From NCBI RefSeq assembly GCF_041505935.1, contig NZ_CP140110.1: 64,000 bases of DNA; one strand, 5' to 3'. Below the pieces are notes generated by a model that was not told the origin of the DNA, did no database searches, and was given only the letters and a program-made list of their open reading frames with translations. The stretch comes from Fervidobacterium_A thailandense. GTDB taxonomy: Bacteria > Thermotogota > Thermotogae > Thermotogales > Fervidobacteriaceae. Positions 42,389 to 51,339 of this stretch are shown in pieces. Positions within the stretch are counted from its first letter, which is position 1. Every line of letters starts with the position of its first letter. The position numbers and the translations under genes are program-made.

Positions 42389-42919
42389 ATGAAACTCGGC
42401 TCGAAGATAAAGAGGTTGAGACTCGCAAAAGGTTACACGCAAGAAGAACTGGCCGACAGATGTGACCTATCCAGGAGTTTTATTTCACAGCTCGAAAGCG
42501 ACAAAGTTTCCCCGTCTGTGGAAACGTTGGAACGCATTTTGAGAGTCTTGGGCACCGACCTGAAACACTTTTTCTCCGAAGAGCAAAAGAAAATAATTTT
42601 TAAAAAGAACGAGCGTGTACCAGTCTACGAGCTCCCCAAGGGTGTGAAAATGGAAATACTCATGGACGCGGTGGAAGATAAGGAGTTTGACGCTAAAATC
42701 GTTGAGCTCGAGCCTGGTGCACAAACAGAACCTGAGGAATACCACGACGGTGATGAGTTCGGCTACGTGATCGAAGGTAGTGTTGAGCTATACATAGACG
42801 GCAAGAAATACAAGGCCAACGAAGGTGATTGTTTCTATTACTCCGGAGATTGCGTACACTACCTCAGAAACCCTGGCAAGGAGAAGGCGGTTATCCTCTG
42901 GATTCAAACACTCTCGTGA
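42389..42919 (+). CDS. XRE-cupin transcriptional regulator, probable polyamine regulator
   Basis: 176 residues. Residues ~4-58 form an XRE helix-turn-helix (IKRLRLAKGYTQEELADRCDLSRSFISQLE), and residues ~105-172 a cupin domain (EEYHDGDEFGYVIEGSVELYIDG, key HDGDE...EG). This PuuR-like architecture usually senses a small metabolite in the cupin. It lies directly after speD-speE, and the same neighbourhood exists in T. maritima (from memory), so it is likely to control polyamine genes. The ATG follows CCAGGAGGTGAACGG. It is followed 61 bases later by reverse gyrase. Confidence 0.88.
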   Translation: MKLGSKIKRLRLAKGYTQEELADRCDLSRSFISQLESDKVSPSVETLERILRVLGTDLKHFFSEEQKKIIFKKNERVPVYELPKGVKMEILMDAVEDKEFDAKIVELEPGAQTEPEEYHDGDEFGYVIEGSVELYIDGKKYKANEGDCFYYSGDCVHYLRNPGKEKAVILWIQTLS

Positions 42920-42980
42920 TGCACTCTCTTAACCTACCCATCTCCCGCCTCCCCAACATATACCATAAGGGGGAAAAATT

Positions 42981-45900
42981 ATGCGTGCTCTGTACTTGGG
43001 ACTCTGTCCGAACTGTGGTGGGACGATATCTGACGAGCGTTTGTCCTTTGGAAATCCCTGCGAAAAATGCCTACCCGAAACCGTTGAAAATGCCCCTGTT
43101 GAGCGAATTGCCGAGCTGCTTGAGGAAACTGGTAAACTGAAATCTTGGGCACGCTTGGTCGAAATGGAGAAGAAATGCCGTGAGGCGGAGGAGAAGTTTC
43201 TACAAGCCACAGGCTTTCCCGTTTGGAGTGCACAGCGTTCGTGGATAAAGCGTGTGCTGAAAAATCAGAGTTTTTCCATAGTTGCGCCGACTGGTATGGG
43301 AAAGAGTGTCTTCGGAACGTTCATGAGCCTCATGATGGCTATGGAAGGCAAGAGAGCGTACATCGTCGTGCCAACGACCACACTCGTAGTTCAAACGCAC
43401 CGGAGGCTCCTAACCTACGCGGAAAGGCTCGGTGTGGATGTCCCCGTTGTCGCTTACCACTCCTCAATGGGCAGCAGGGAAAAGAGCGAAGCCCTGGAAA
43501 AGATCGCAAACGGTTCGTGCTCGGTGCTGATAACGTCCACACAGTTTTTGGCAAAGAACTTTGAGCTCGTGTCGAACCAAAAATTCCATTTTGTGTTTGT
43601 GGACGATGTTGATGCGTTCCTGAAGGCCTCGAAAAACGTGGACCGTGCCCTCTTTCTAATAGGTTTCCCTCAGGAGCTGCTTGAAACAGCTTGGGAACTC
43701 GTGAACTTTAGGATTCAGATGGGAAGGTATCTGCTTGAGAACACGGGGGACAAACGTGCCACGTCTGAAAACCTCGAGAAGATTGAGGAGATAACCAAGC
43801 ACATCGAGTTTCTGGAGGAGAAAATAGAGAATTTCAAAAAGGAAAACGAAACCGGCATACTTGTGGTAGCCTCCGCAACTGCTAAAGCAAAGGGTAACCG
43901 CGTGAAACTCCTCCGAGAATTACTCGGATTTGAGATCGGTAGCGGTAGAAGCATGTTAAGGAACGTTGTGGATACCTATGTTCCCGTGGCCGAGGACGTG
44001 CTTGAGCAAGTGTTCTCCATCGTCAACGTACTTGGAAAGGGCGGATTGATATTCGTACCTGTGGATCAAGGAGTTGAGATGGCTCAAAAGGTTGCCACGT
44101 ACCTATGTCAAAAGGGTGTACAAGCCGGTGTGGTCGTGCACTCTGAAAAGAAAGACATCGATAAATTCGAGAGAGGAGAGATCGACGTACTGATTGGTGT
44201 GGCAACTTATTACGGACTTCTGGTACGTGGCATCGACCTCCCTCACGTTGTGAGGTACGTGGTCTTCGCCGGAGTTCCGAGGTTCAAGTTTAGTTTGGAA
44301 CCCGAACGTCCAGACGTGGTTAAATTGTTGGGCCTACTTGAAGATCTTTTGGACATCGTTGACCCATCCGAGGTGAAAAAGGTCGAGCGCTACATAGAGT
44401 TTCTCAAAGGACTCCTAAACCGCCAAACACTTCAGGTGAAGGAATCGAGGGAATTGAAAAAGCTTGAGGAAATAGCCCAATTCATCATTGGTACCCTGCG
44501 AAGACCCGAGGTGATCGATAAGCTTGAGGGAAGCAGGTTCGTAGCTATAGAGCACGTCAACGGGAAGCTGCACGTGAAAATCCCCGACGTACGCACCTAC
44601 ATCCAAGCCACGGGTAGAGTTTCCAGACTTTTCGTCGGTGGAGTTACGAAAGGGATATCTGTAATCCTCGCCGACGACGAGAAATTACTGAACGGCCTTG
44701 TGAGGCAGATGAGGTGGTATTATCCGGAATTCCAAACATTACCTTTCGCAAGCCTTGACGTTGAAAAGCTGATGGAGGAGATCGACCGGGATCGAAAACG
44801 GGTACGTGACATCATGGAAGGGAAGTTGACGGAAAGTACCAGAGACCTCGTGAAGTCATCGCTTTTCATCGTCGAATCCCCAAATAAGGCACGCACCATA
44901 GCGAATTTCTTCGGACAACCAACGCGCCGTAAGGTGGGAAATCTTCTCACGTACGAAGTTACCGCTGGTGATAAGGTTATCACCATCGTTGCCACCGGTG
45001 GACACGTGGTTGATCTCGTTACAAGCGATGGGTACCACGGGGTGTTGGTCGAGAAAAAGAACGGTGTACTTCGGTTCTATCCCGTTTACGATACGATAAA
45101 GCGGTGTAAAGCGTGCGGTCATCAGTTCGTGGATACGCAGGAACAACCACCAACTTGCCCAAGGTGTGGTTCCGAGAACTTGATCAACAGTTCCAACACG
45201 TTGGAAACGTTGAAAGAACTTGCGATGGAAGTGGATGAAGTCCTCATCGGAACGGATCCGGACATCGAGGGAGAAAAGATCGCCTGGGATGTTGCAAACG
45301 CGCTGAAACCTTACGCAAAGGTCATAAAACGCACGGAATTCCACGAAGTGACCAGGCAAGCTATAGTTAAAGCCATCAGCGAAGCTCGGGAAATTGACTT
45401 ACCGAAAGTTGAAGCGCAACTTGTCCGCCGTATCGAAGACCGTTGGATCGGTTTCGAACTCAGTCAACGCTTGTGGAAAGTTTTCAAAAACAACAAGCTG
45501 TCAACAGGAAGGGTACAAACACCCGTACTCGGTTGGATAATAGAACGGTACAACAGTTTCCTAAACGAGAAGGTTTCCACATTGGTTGTGAACCTCGAAA
45601 ACGGTGTGAAATTGAGCACTCTGCTGGACTCCACACGTGAGCCCAAGCTCGTTGAGGGTAAGGTAACGGTTGTTTCCGTTAAGCTCGAAGAGAAGGAACT
45701 CTCGCCACCTCCACCGTACATAACGGCAACCTTGCTCAAGGATGCCTCCCAACTCGGATTCTCCGCCGAATACGCCATGAGCCTTGCTCAAGATCTTTTC
45801 GAAACCGGTCTGATAACCTACATTCGAACCGACTCGGTTCACGTTAGCAACGTTGGAATTGAAGTTGCGAAAGAGTACCTGAGCGAAAAGTTGGGCGCCG

Positions 45901-46619
45901 AGTATTTCTCTCCGCGAAAATGGGCCGGAGAAGGCACGCACGAGTGTATCAGACCCACAAGACCCATCGACAGAAAGAAACTCCAACAACTTCTGGAAAC
46001 TAAAACACTCGTTACAAGCCAGAAGTTGTCACCCGACCACTTGAGACTTTACGAAATGATTTTCAACAGATTCATAGCTTCCCAAATGCGCTCAATCCGA
46101 GTACTTTACCAGCAGGCAAACTTAAGGACCGAGGATGTGAGCTTCCAATACGACGGTTACGTTGAGGTGTTTGAACACGGCTGGGATCTAATGATTTCAC
46201 TTAACGTGCCAAAAGCAACGAGACTTACCGAGGGAACCGAACTGAAAATCATCTCAACCAAGTACTGGGTTACCCCAAAATTCCAGCTATTTTCCCAGGG
46301 AGATGTGGTAGAATTGATGAAGGAGAGAAAAATCGGTCGCCCATCGACCTATTCCAAGATCGTCAAAGTGCTACTTGATCGGCTTTATGTAACCGAGACG
46401 CGGAAACGTGGAAAGTTGATTCCCACCGAGCTCGGTATTAAGGTTTACGACTACGTATCCAAAAAATTTGCTCAACTCGTTTCCGAGGACAGGACGAGGC
46501 AACTGGAGGCGGAGATGGATCAAGTGGAGAAAGGGGCCGATTACCAGGCGATTCTCGGTGAGGTCTTCGTGGAATTGAAAAACATATTGGGAATTCGGGA
46601 GCATAGGGAGACTGTATGA
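42981..46619 (+). CDS. rgy: Reverse gyrase
   Basis: 1212 residues, about 100 more than the ~1,100 usual. An N-terminal zinc motif (CPNCGG...CEKC, ~9-30) is followed by a helicase-like SF2 part with Walker A (APTGMGKS, ~102-109), DDVDAF in place of a DEAD box (~208) and RxxGRVSR motif VI. The C-terminal part is a type IA topoisomerase: Toprim VESPNKARTIANFF (~633), a second zinc finger (CKACG...CPRCG, ~712-733), DPDIEGEKIAWDV (~757) and the catalytic Tyr in ITYIRTDS (~945). It introduces positive supercoils into DNA and is the hallmark enzyme of growth near or above 70 C. Its stop overlaps the next gene by 4 bases. Confidence 0.97.
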   Translation: MRALYLGLCPNCGGTISDERLSFGNPCEKCLPETVENAPVERIAELLEETGKLKSWARLVEMEKKCREAEEKFLQATGFPVWSAQRSWIKRVLKNQSFSIVAPTGMGKSVFGTFMSLMMAMEGKRAYIVVPTTTLVVQTHRRLLTYAERLGVDVPVVAYHSSMGSREKSEALEKIANGSCSVLITSTQFLAKNFELVSNQKFHFVFVDDVDAFLKASKNVDRALFLIGFPQELLETAWELVNFRIQMGRYLLENTGDKRATSENLEKIEEITKHIEFLEEKIENFKKENETGILVVASATAKAKGNRVKLLRELLGFEIGSGRSMLRNVVDTYVPVAEDVLEQVFSIVNVLGKGGLIFVPVDQGVEMAQKVATYLCQKGVQAGVVVHSEKKDIDKFERGEIDVLIGVATYYGLLVRGIDLPHVVRYVVFAGVPRFKFSLEPERPDVVKLLGLLEDLLDIVDPSEVKKVERYIEFLKGLLNRQTLQVKESRELKKLEEIAQFIIGTLRRPEVIDKLEGSRFVAIEHVNGKLHVKIPDVRTYIQATGRVSRLFVGGVTKGISVILADDEKLLNGLVRQMRWYYPEFQTLPFASLDVEKLMEEIDRDRKRVRDIMEGKLTESTRDLVKSSLFIVESPNKARTIANFFGQPTRRKVGNLLTYEVTAGDKVITIVATGGHVVDLVTSDGYHGVLVEKKNGVLRFYPVYDTIKRCKACGHQFVDTQEQPPTCPRCGSENLINSSNTLETLKELAMEVDEVLIGTDPDIEGEKIAWDVANALKPYAKVIKRTEFHEVTRQAIVKAISEAREIDLPKVEAQLVRRIEDRWIGFELSQRLWKVFKNNKLSTGRVQTPVLGWIIERYNSFLNEKVSTLVVNLENGVKLSTLLDSTREPKLVEGKVTVVSVKLEEKELSPPPPYITATLLKDASQLGFSAEYAMSLAQDLFETGLITYIRTDSVHVSNVGIEVAKEYLSEKLGAEYFSPRKWAGEGTHECIRPTRPIDRKKLQQLLETKTLVTSQKLSPDHLRLYEMIFNRFIASQMRSIRVLYQQANLRTEDVSFQYDGYVEVFEHGWDLMISLNVPKATRLTEGTELKIISTKYWVTPKFQLFSQGDVVELMKERKIGRPSTYSKIVKVLLDRLYVTETRKRGKLIPTELGIKVYDYVSKKFAQLVSEDRTRQLEAEMDQVEKGADYQAILGEVFVELKNILGIREHRETV

Positions 46620-47407
46620 GGATATTCTTCGATCCTAACTTCGTTTTCAACGAGCTAATCGAATACCACGCACCAGTGATAATTCAGTCTGGGGAGCGGT
46701 CCTTGGTTGATTTGCATTCGCTTAGTATCATCAACTTTCTCGGGCTCGTTTCCACGGCAAAAGGTACGTCGGAAATGGGTGATTTGATACTCTACTGGAT
46801 AGAATTCTCGGAAGAACTTACATCCGAATTGGAGCAAAATCCAAATGTCCTTGAACTGAACGAAGAAAACCTCGAAAAGTTCAAGATTTCAAACCACATA
46901 TCGTTAAAACATCTTCAGCATGCGCTCTCGTCGAAAAAACGGATGCTCAAAATAGAAAACTCCGTTGACAACCTTTACATGCTCGTATCGCTCTGCACCG
47001 AGTACGTTTTACAAAATAGGGAGCTTTTCGAAGACAAGAAGTTCGAAGTGCTCCTTGAGATCTTGGTGTTCTTTGAAATAAAAAGGTTAACGGAGTCCTA
47101 CAATCTGACATTGCATATGCCACAACCCTTCCTTTTCCAAATCGACCTTTCGAAGACAAGTTACGAGATAGCTTACAAGTTCGTCAACGACGTTGAAAAA
47201 CTATCGGAGTACGTTACGTCGAAAGTTTCCGAGCTCTTCTCGATAGCCAAAGAAAAGATACGGATTCTCGATAAGCTCTTTTCTTCGGTGGACAGGAAAT
47301 CATTCACAAAGCTCATCTACACCTTTTCCTCTATAGACGAGATCATCTCAGACCTCAGATATCTGAAGGACCTTGTCCAGCAACTTGAAAGTTGCATCAG
47401 AGATTGA
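46616..47407 (+). CDS. Unknown helical protein translationally coupled to reverse gyrase
   Basis: 263 residues, no signal peptide or membrane segment. It is mainly helical and rich in Leu, Glu and Lys (for example ELTSELEQNPNVLELNEENL, NRELFEDKKFEVLLEILVFF), with a last third rich in charged heptads that may form a coiled coil (DVEKLSEYVTSKVSELFSIAKEK). The N-terminus MRIFFDPNFVFNELIEYH has an Asp near residue 6. I do not recognise the family. The ATG overlaps the reverse gyrase stop (ATGA), so the two proteins are made from the same message. A function linked to reverse gyrase or chromatin is only an inference. Confidence 0.75.
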   Translation: MRIFFDPNFVFNELIEYHAPVIIQSGERSLVDLHSLSIINFLGLVSTAKGTSEMGDLILYWIEFSEELTSELEQNPNVLELNEENLEKFKISNHISLKHLQHALSSKKRMLKIENSVDNLYMLVSLCTEYVLQNRELFEDKKFEVLLEILVFFEIKRLTESYNLTLHMPQPFLFQIDLSKTSYEIAYKFVNDVEKLSEYVTSKVSELFSIAKEKIRILDKLFSSVDRKSFTKLIYTFSSIDEIISDLRYLKDLVQQLESCIRD

Positions 47408-47527
47408 AGTGGAACACCCGATGCTGGAGTAGGAGGTGAAAAAAACGATATCTTAAGTTGTCTGGCATCGTTGTATCAAGCTCAAACTCTCCGAGGTAAT
47501 GAAACTGTGCGTTCAGGGGGGATGGAT

Positions 47528-49261
47528 GTGAAGAAGTGGTTTTTGACGGCTTTGATTCTCACCGTGCTGACTGGTTTACTCTTCGGTAACTACATAGGTT
47601 CCAACGTCACGGGTAAAAAAGGCGGTTCACTCATCATTCCGACACTCAGCGGTCCAAGGACGATGAACTACACGGTAGCAAAAGAGACGAGCTCAACGGA
47701 CATCATCGCGCTCTTCATGGGTTACGGTGGAACGCTCATCGAACGTCACGGTGTGGATAAGGAATTCTATCCAGCACTCGCCGAGAAATGGGATGGTCCA
47801 AGGCTAACGAAAGATGGTGGAATGGAAATCATATGGTACCTTAGAAAGGACGTCAAATGGAGCGATGGAAAACCGTTCACCGCGGACGATGTCGTCTACA
47901 GCTTGAACGAGATTTACAACAACCCGGACATCCCCAGTTCGTACAAAGACGTAATCAGGAGCACCAATGGTCATCTACCGAGGGCCACAAAGATTAACGA
48001 CTATACCGTAAGGATGTATTACCCCGAACCATTCAGACTCGCGTTCCGGTACCTCGGTGGCATGTACATCTTCCCGAAACACGTTGCCGAAAGATGGGTA
48101 AGGGAAAAGAAATTCGCCGAATTCTGGACGGTCGACTCGATCAACAAGAAGGAGCTCGTCGGACTTGGACCGTTTATTCCCGTCGAGTACGTTCCTGACC
48201 AGTACGTCAAGGCTGTGGCAAATCCGTACTACTGGAAGAAAGACAAGAACGGGGTGCAACTACCATACCTCAACGAGGTTATCTTCAAGATCATTTCCTC
48301 GCAGGATGCTCAGAAACTCGCTTTCGAAAAAGGTGAAGTGGACATTTACTCACCAAGAGGAACGGAATTCGCGTACTTTAAGGAGAACGAAAAACGCTTA
48401 AACATCACCGTCGTATCCGCCGGCCCGGGACTCGGAACGGAGTTCATAGCATTCAACTGGAACAACAAAGACGAGGCAAAAAGAGAATGGTTCAGGAATA
48501 TCCATTTCAGAAAAGCTGTGGCTTACGCAATCGACAAGAAGAAGATAATCAGCACGCTCTTCAACGGGCTTGGTTACGAACAGTGGTCCCCCGTTTCGTT
48601 CGCATCTCCGTACTTCAACGACAAAATCGTCACGAAATATCCATACGACCTGAACAAAGCTCGCGCGGAATTGAGGCTGGGAGGTTTCAGCTGGGATAAG
48701 AACGGCAGACTCGTCGATAGCAAAGGAAGACCTGTGAAGTTCATCATTGAAACGAACGCGGGTAATGTAGTCAGGGAAGGTGTTGGAAACATAGTTACAG
48801 CCGCTCTCAAGCAACTTGGTATGGACGTTACCTTCGTTGCTACAGACTTCAACACGTTGGTTCACAGGACTCTGAACGTTGGTGACTGGGATGCCAGGAT
48901 CATGGGCTTAACCGGCTCTGACGAACCGCAAGGTGGTGCAAACGTTTGGAGGATCGAGGGTACGCTGCACGTGTGGAACCTCTCACCGAAGAACGCAGCG
49001 TGGGTTGATCCAAACGCTTACCACGTCCCCGATTTTGAAAAGGAAATCGATAGGATCTTCGCTGAAAACGTCAGAATCCTGGACGAGGGTGTCGTGAAGG
49101 ACTACTGGGCCAAGTTCCAGAAACTTGTCTCTGATAACCTACCAGTGGTTTACACCTGTATCTCCGTCAGGCTCTTTGCTTGGAAGAATTCCGTCAAGAA
49201 CGTGGCAATCGGACCTCTCGGTGGAACGACCTGGAACCTCGACTGGTTGTACAGAGAATGA
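47528..49261 (+). CDS. Family-5 ABC solute-binding protein (oligopeptide/oligosaccharide type), no adjacent permeases
   Basis: About 577 residues. Signal peptide (VKKWFLTALILTVLTGLLFG). SBP_bac_5 hallmarks: WYLRKDVKWSDGKPFTADDVVYSL (~105-128), TKINDYTVRMYYPEPFRL (~155) and the ligand-binding YAIDKKKIISTLFNGLG (~335). GTG at 47528 is preferred because the AGGGGG SD directly abuts the in-frame ATG at 47522. It has no permease or ATPase on its strand. It meets the opp operon at a shared bidirectional terminator, so it could feed those permeases as an alternative receptor (inference). Family-5 proteins in Thermotogae often bind beta-glucans, mannans or xylans rather than peptides. Confidence 0.88.
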   Translation: MKKWFLTALILTVLTGLLFGNYIGSNVTGKKGGSLIIPTLSGPRTMNYTVAKETSSTDIIALFMGYGGTLIERHGVDKEFYPALAEKWDGPRLTKDGGMEIIWYLRKDVKWSDGKPFTADDVVYSLNEIYNNPDIPSSYKDVIRSTNGHLPRATKINDYTVRMYYPEPFRLAFRYLGGMYIFPKHVAERWVREKKFAEFWTVDSINKKELVGLGPFIPVEYVPDQYVKAVANPYYWKKDKNGVQLPYLNEVIFKIISSQDAQKLAFEKGEVDIYSPRGTEFAYFKENEKRLNITVVSAGPGLGTEFIAFNWNNKDEAKREWFRNIHFRKAVAYAIDKKKIISTLFNGLGYEQWSPVSFASPYFNDKIVTKYPYDLNKARAELRLGGFSWDKNGRLVDSKGRPVKFIIETNAGNVVREGVGNIVTAALKQLGMDVTFVATDFNTLVHRTLNVGDWDARIMGLTGSDEPQGGANVWRIEGTLHVWNLSPKNAAWVDPNAYHVPDFEKEIDRIFAENVRILDEGVVKDYWAKFQKLVSDNLPVVYTCISVRLFAWKNSVKNVAIGPLGGTTWNLDWLYRE

Positions 49262-49292
49262 TTAGAGAACAATCCTTTCGATCGACAAAAAC

Positions 49293-49324
49293 AAAGGGCT
49301 CCGGAACACCGGAGCCCTTTGAAT
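49293..49324. terminator. Bidirectional terminator between the binding protein and the opp operon
   Basis: A 12-bp stem (AAAGGGCTCCGG with CCGGAGCCCTTT) around AACA. On the minus strand TTTGTTTTTG follows; on the plus strand the stem itself ends in TTT. It serves both convergent units. Confidence 0.9.
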
Positions 49325-49340
49325 TTATTGAATTTATATT

Positions 49341-50348
49341 TCATATTTTTCCTTCATGCACCGCGTAGCATGCCACGTAATGCCCTGGTGCAACTTCTTT
49401 TAGCGGGGGATGTTCCTCAAGTTTACACCTGTTTCCGAGCACTTCCCTGTACGGACATCGGTCGTAGAACCTGCATATCGGTGGTGGATCGATGGGAACG
49501 CTGATGTTACCTATAATATTTGGTTCTGAGCGCTTATACTCCGGATCCGGTACCGGCACAGCATCCATCAATGCCTTTGTGTACGGATGAAGTGGGTGAC
49601 TCAAAAGTTCCTCAGTCTCAGCAAGTTCAACGATCTTTCCGAGGTACATAACCGCTATCCGGTTAACCATGTACCTTGCAACAGCAAGATCGTGGGTTAT
49701 GTACAGGTACGAAACGTTATGCTCTTCCTGAAGTTGCATCATCAGCTGCATAACTCCCGTTCGCACAGAAACATCGAGCATTGAAGTAGGTTCGTCGGCC
49801 ACGATCAATTTTGGATTCAGAACGAGCGCCCTTGCGATCGCAACACGTTGTCTCTGACCACCGGAAAGTTCGTGCGGATACCTCCATAGGAAGCTATCTG
49901 GAGGAGTTAAACCAACCTCCGAAAGAAGCTTCATAACTCTTTCCTCGCGTTCTTCAAGTGTACCAACGTTGTGGATGTTCAGCGGTTCGGCTATGATATC
50001 GAATATCGTCATCCTCGGGTTGAGTGACTCATACGGATCCTGGAATATCATCTGAACCATCGAGTGGTACTCCATTCTACCGTACTCGTTTATCGGCTTA
50101 TCGTAAACCTTTATAGTACCGTCCGTGGGGGTTTCCAACCTAACGATCATCCTACCCGTCGTAGTCTTTCCACAGCCGGATTCACCCACAAGTCCCAACG
50201 ATTCACCTTCTATTAGCTCGAAGGAAACATCGTCAACCGCATGCACAAAATGTTTGGCACGTGCAAAAAGTGCACGTTCCGCGGGGAAGTATTTTTTAAG
50301 GTTCTTGACTTCAAGAAGCGTCCTTTTGCCTTTATTTTCTAAGCTCAT
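49341..50348 (-). CDS. Opp/Dpp-type ABC transporter ATP-binding protein F
   Basis: 335 residues. Walker A GESGCGKTT (~55-63), signature LSGGQRQR (~165), Walker B LIVADEPTS and H-loop ITHDLAV. The C-terminal oligopeptide/dipeptide domain with a Cys cluster is present (CRFYDRCPY...NRCKLEEHPPL...HYVACYAV), consistent with the Fe-S or zinc-binding tail of OppF/OppD. It overlaps the upstream ATPase by 17 bases and is the last gene of the operon. Confidence 0.95.
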   Translation of the reverse strand: MSLENKGKRTLLEVKNLKKYFPAERALFARAKHFVHAVDDVSFELIEGESLGLVGESGCGKTTTGRMIVRLETPTDGTIKVYDKPINEYGRMEYHSMVQMIFQDPYESLNPRMTIFDIIAEPLNIHNVGTLEEREERVMKLLSEVGLTPPDSFLWRYPHELSGGQRQRVAIARALVLNPKLIVADEPTSMLDVSVRTGVMQLMMQLQEEHNVSYLYITHDLAVARYMVNRIAVMYLGKIVELAETEELLSHPLHPYTKALMDAVPVPDPEYKRSEPNIIGNISVPIDPPPICRFYDRCPYREVLGNRCKLEEHPPLKEVAPGHYVACYAVHEGKI

Positions 50349-51339
50349 TCTGTCTCACCTCTTCGGTCAACGGATGCCAACATGCAAGGTAGTGTCCTTT
50401 TTCAACTTCCACGTACTCTGGATCTTGTTCTCTACATTTATCGGTTGCCCACGGACAGCGCGGTGCGAACCGACAACCTTTTGGTGGATTCAACAGGTTT
50501 GGTGGTTCTCCAGGTATAGTGAACAGCTTTTTCTTCGGTCCCACGTGGCTTGGGAACGCGTTCATCAGCAAGAACGTGTACGGGTGCATTGGACGTTTGA
50601 ATATCGTAGTTGCGTCCGCTTCTTCAACGAACTTTCCCGCGTACATGACCGCGATCTTGTCACTGACCTCGGCAATAACCGCTATGTCGTGCGAGATGTA
50701 TATCATCGCCATGTTGAGTTCTTTTTGTATCTTCTTCAGTTCTCTCAGGATCTTATCTTGAACGATAACGTCGAGAGCCGTTGTCGGTTCATCCGCAATT
50801 ATGACCTTCGGATCACACGCAAGCGACAGTGCAATCACAGCCCTCTGTTTCATACCACCGCTGTACTGGTGAGGATACTGCTCCATCCTCTTGGGATCGA
50901 GTGTAACAAGTTCAAAAAGCTTCGCTACCTTCGCCTTCGCTTGGTCGATGGGTGTATCCGGATAATGGTTCAGTATCGCTTCGACGATTTGGTCTCCCAC
51001 TTTGTAAACCGGATTGAGCGAGTTCATCGCAGCTTGGAAGACCATCGAAATTCCACGCCACCTGTAATGCCTCATCTCGTCTTCGGGTAGTTGTGTCAAA
51101 TCGACCATCTTACCGTTATCGTTAAACCAAACGTGTCCTCCCATAAAATGGGCATTCTCGGGTAACGTACGAAGAAGGGTCATGGAAACCGATGTCTTTC
51201 CGCACCCGGATTCCCCGACTATACCGAGGCTCTCCCCTGCTTCGAGTTCGAATGAAATACCATCGACAGCCTGAACGTAGCCCATTTTGGTTTTATAGTA
51301 CATCTTCAAATTCTCAACCTTTATCACCGGCACAACCAT
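50332..51339 (-). CDS. Opp/Dpp-type ABC transporter ATP-binding protein D
   Basis: 335 residues. Walker A GESGCGKTS (~38-46), signature YSGGMKQR (~155), Walker B VIIADEPTTALD and H-loop ISHDIAV, followed by the C-terminal Cys motif (CRFAPRCPWATDKC). It pairs with the F protein to energise the transporter. The start is uncertain: ATG at 51339 overlaps the permease stop (TGATG), while a GTG at 51333 has better spacing from GAGGTG. Confidence 0.95.
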   Translation of the reverse strand: MVVPVIKVENLKMYYKTKMGYVQAVDGISFELEAGESLGIVGESGCGKTSVSMTLLRTLPENAHFMGGHVWFNDNGKMVDLTQLPEDEMRHYRWRGISMVFQAAMNSLNPVYKVGDQIVEAILNHYPDTPIDQAKAKVAKLFELVTLDPKRMEQYPHQYSGGMKQRAVIALSLACDPKVIIADEPTTALDVIVQDKILRELKKIQKELNMAMIYISHDIAVIAEVSDKIAVMYAGKFVEEADATTIFKRPMHPYTFLLMNAFPSHVGPKKKLFTIPGEPPNLLNPPKGCRFAPRCPWATDKCREQDPEYVEVEKGHYLACWHPLTEEVRQNELRK

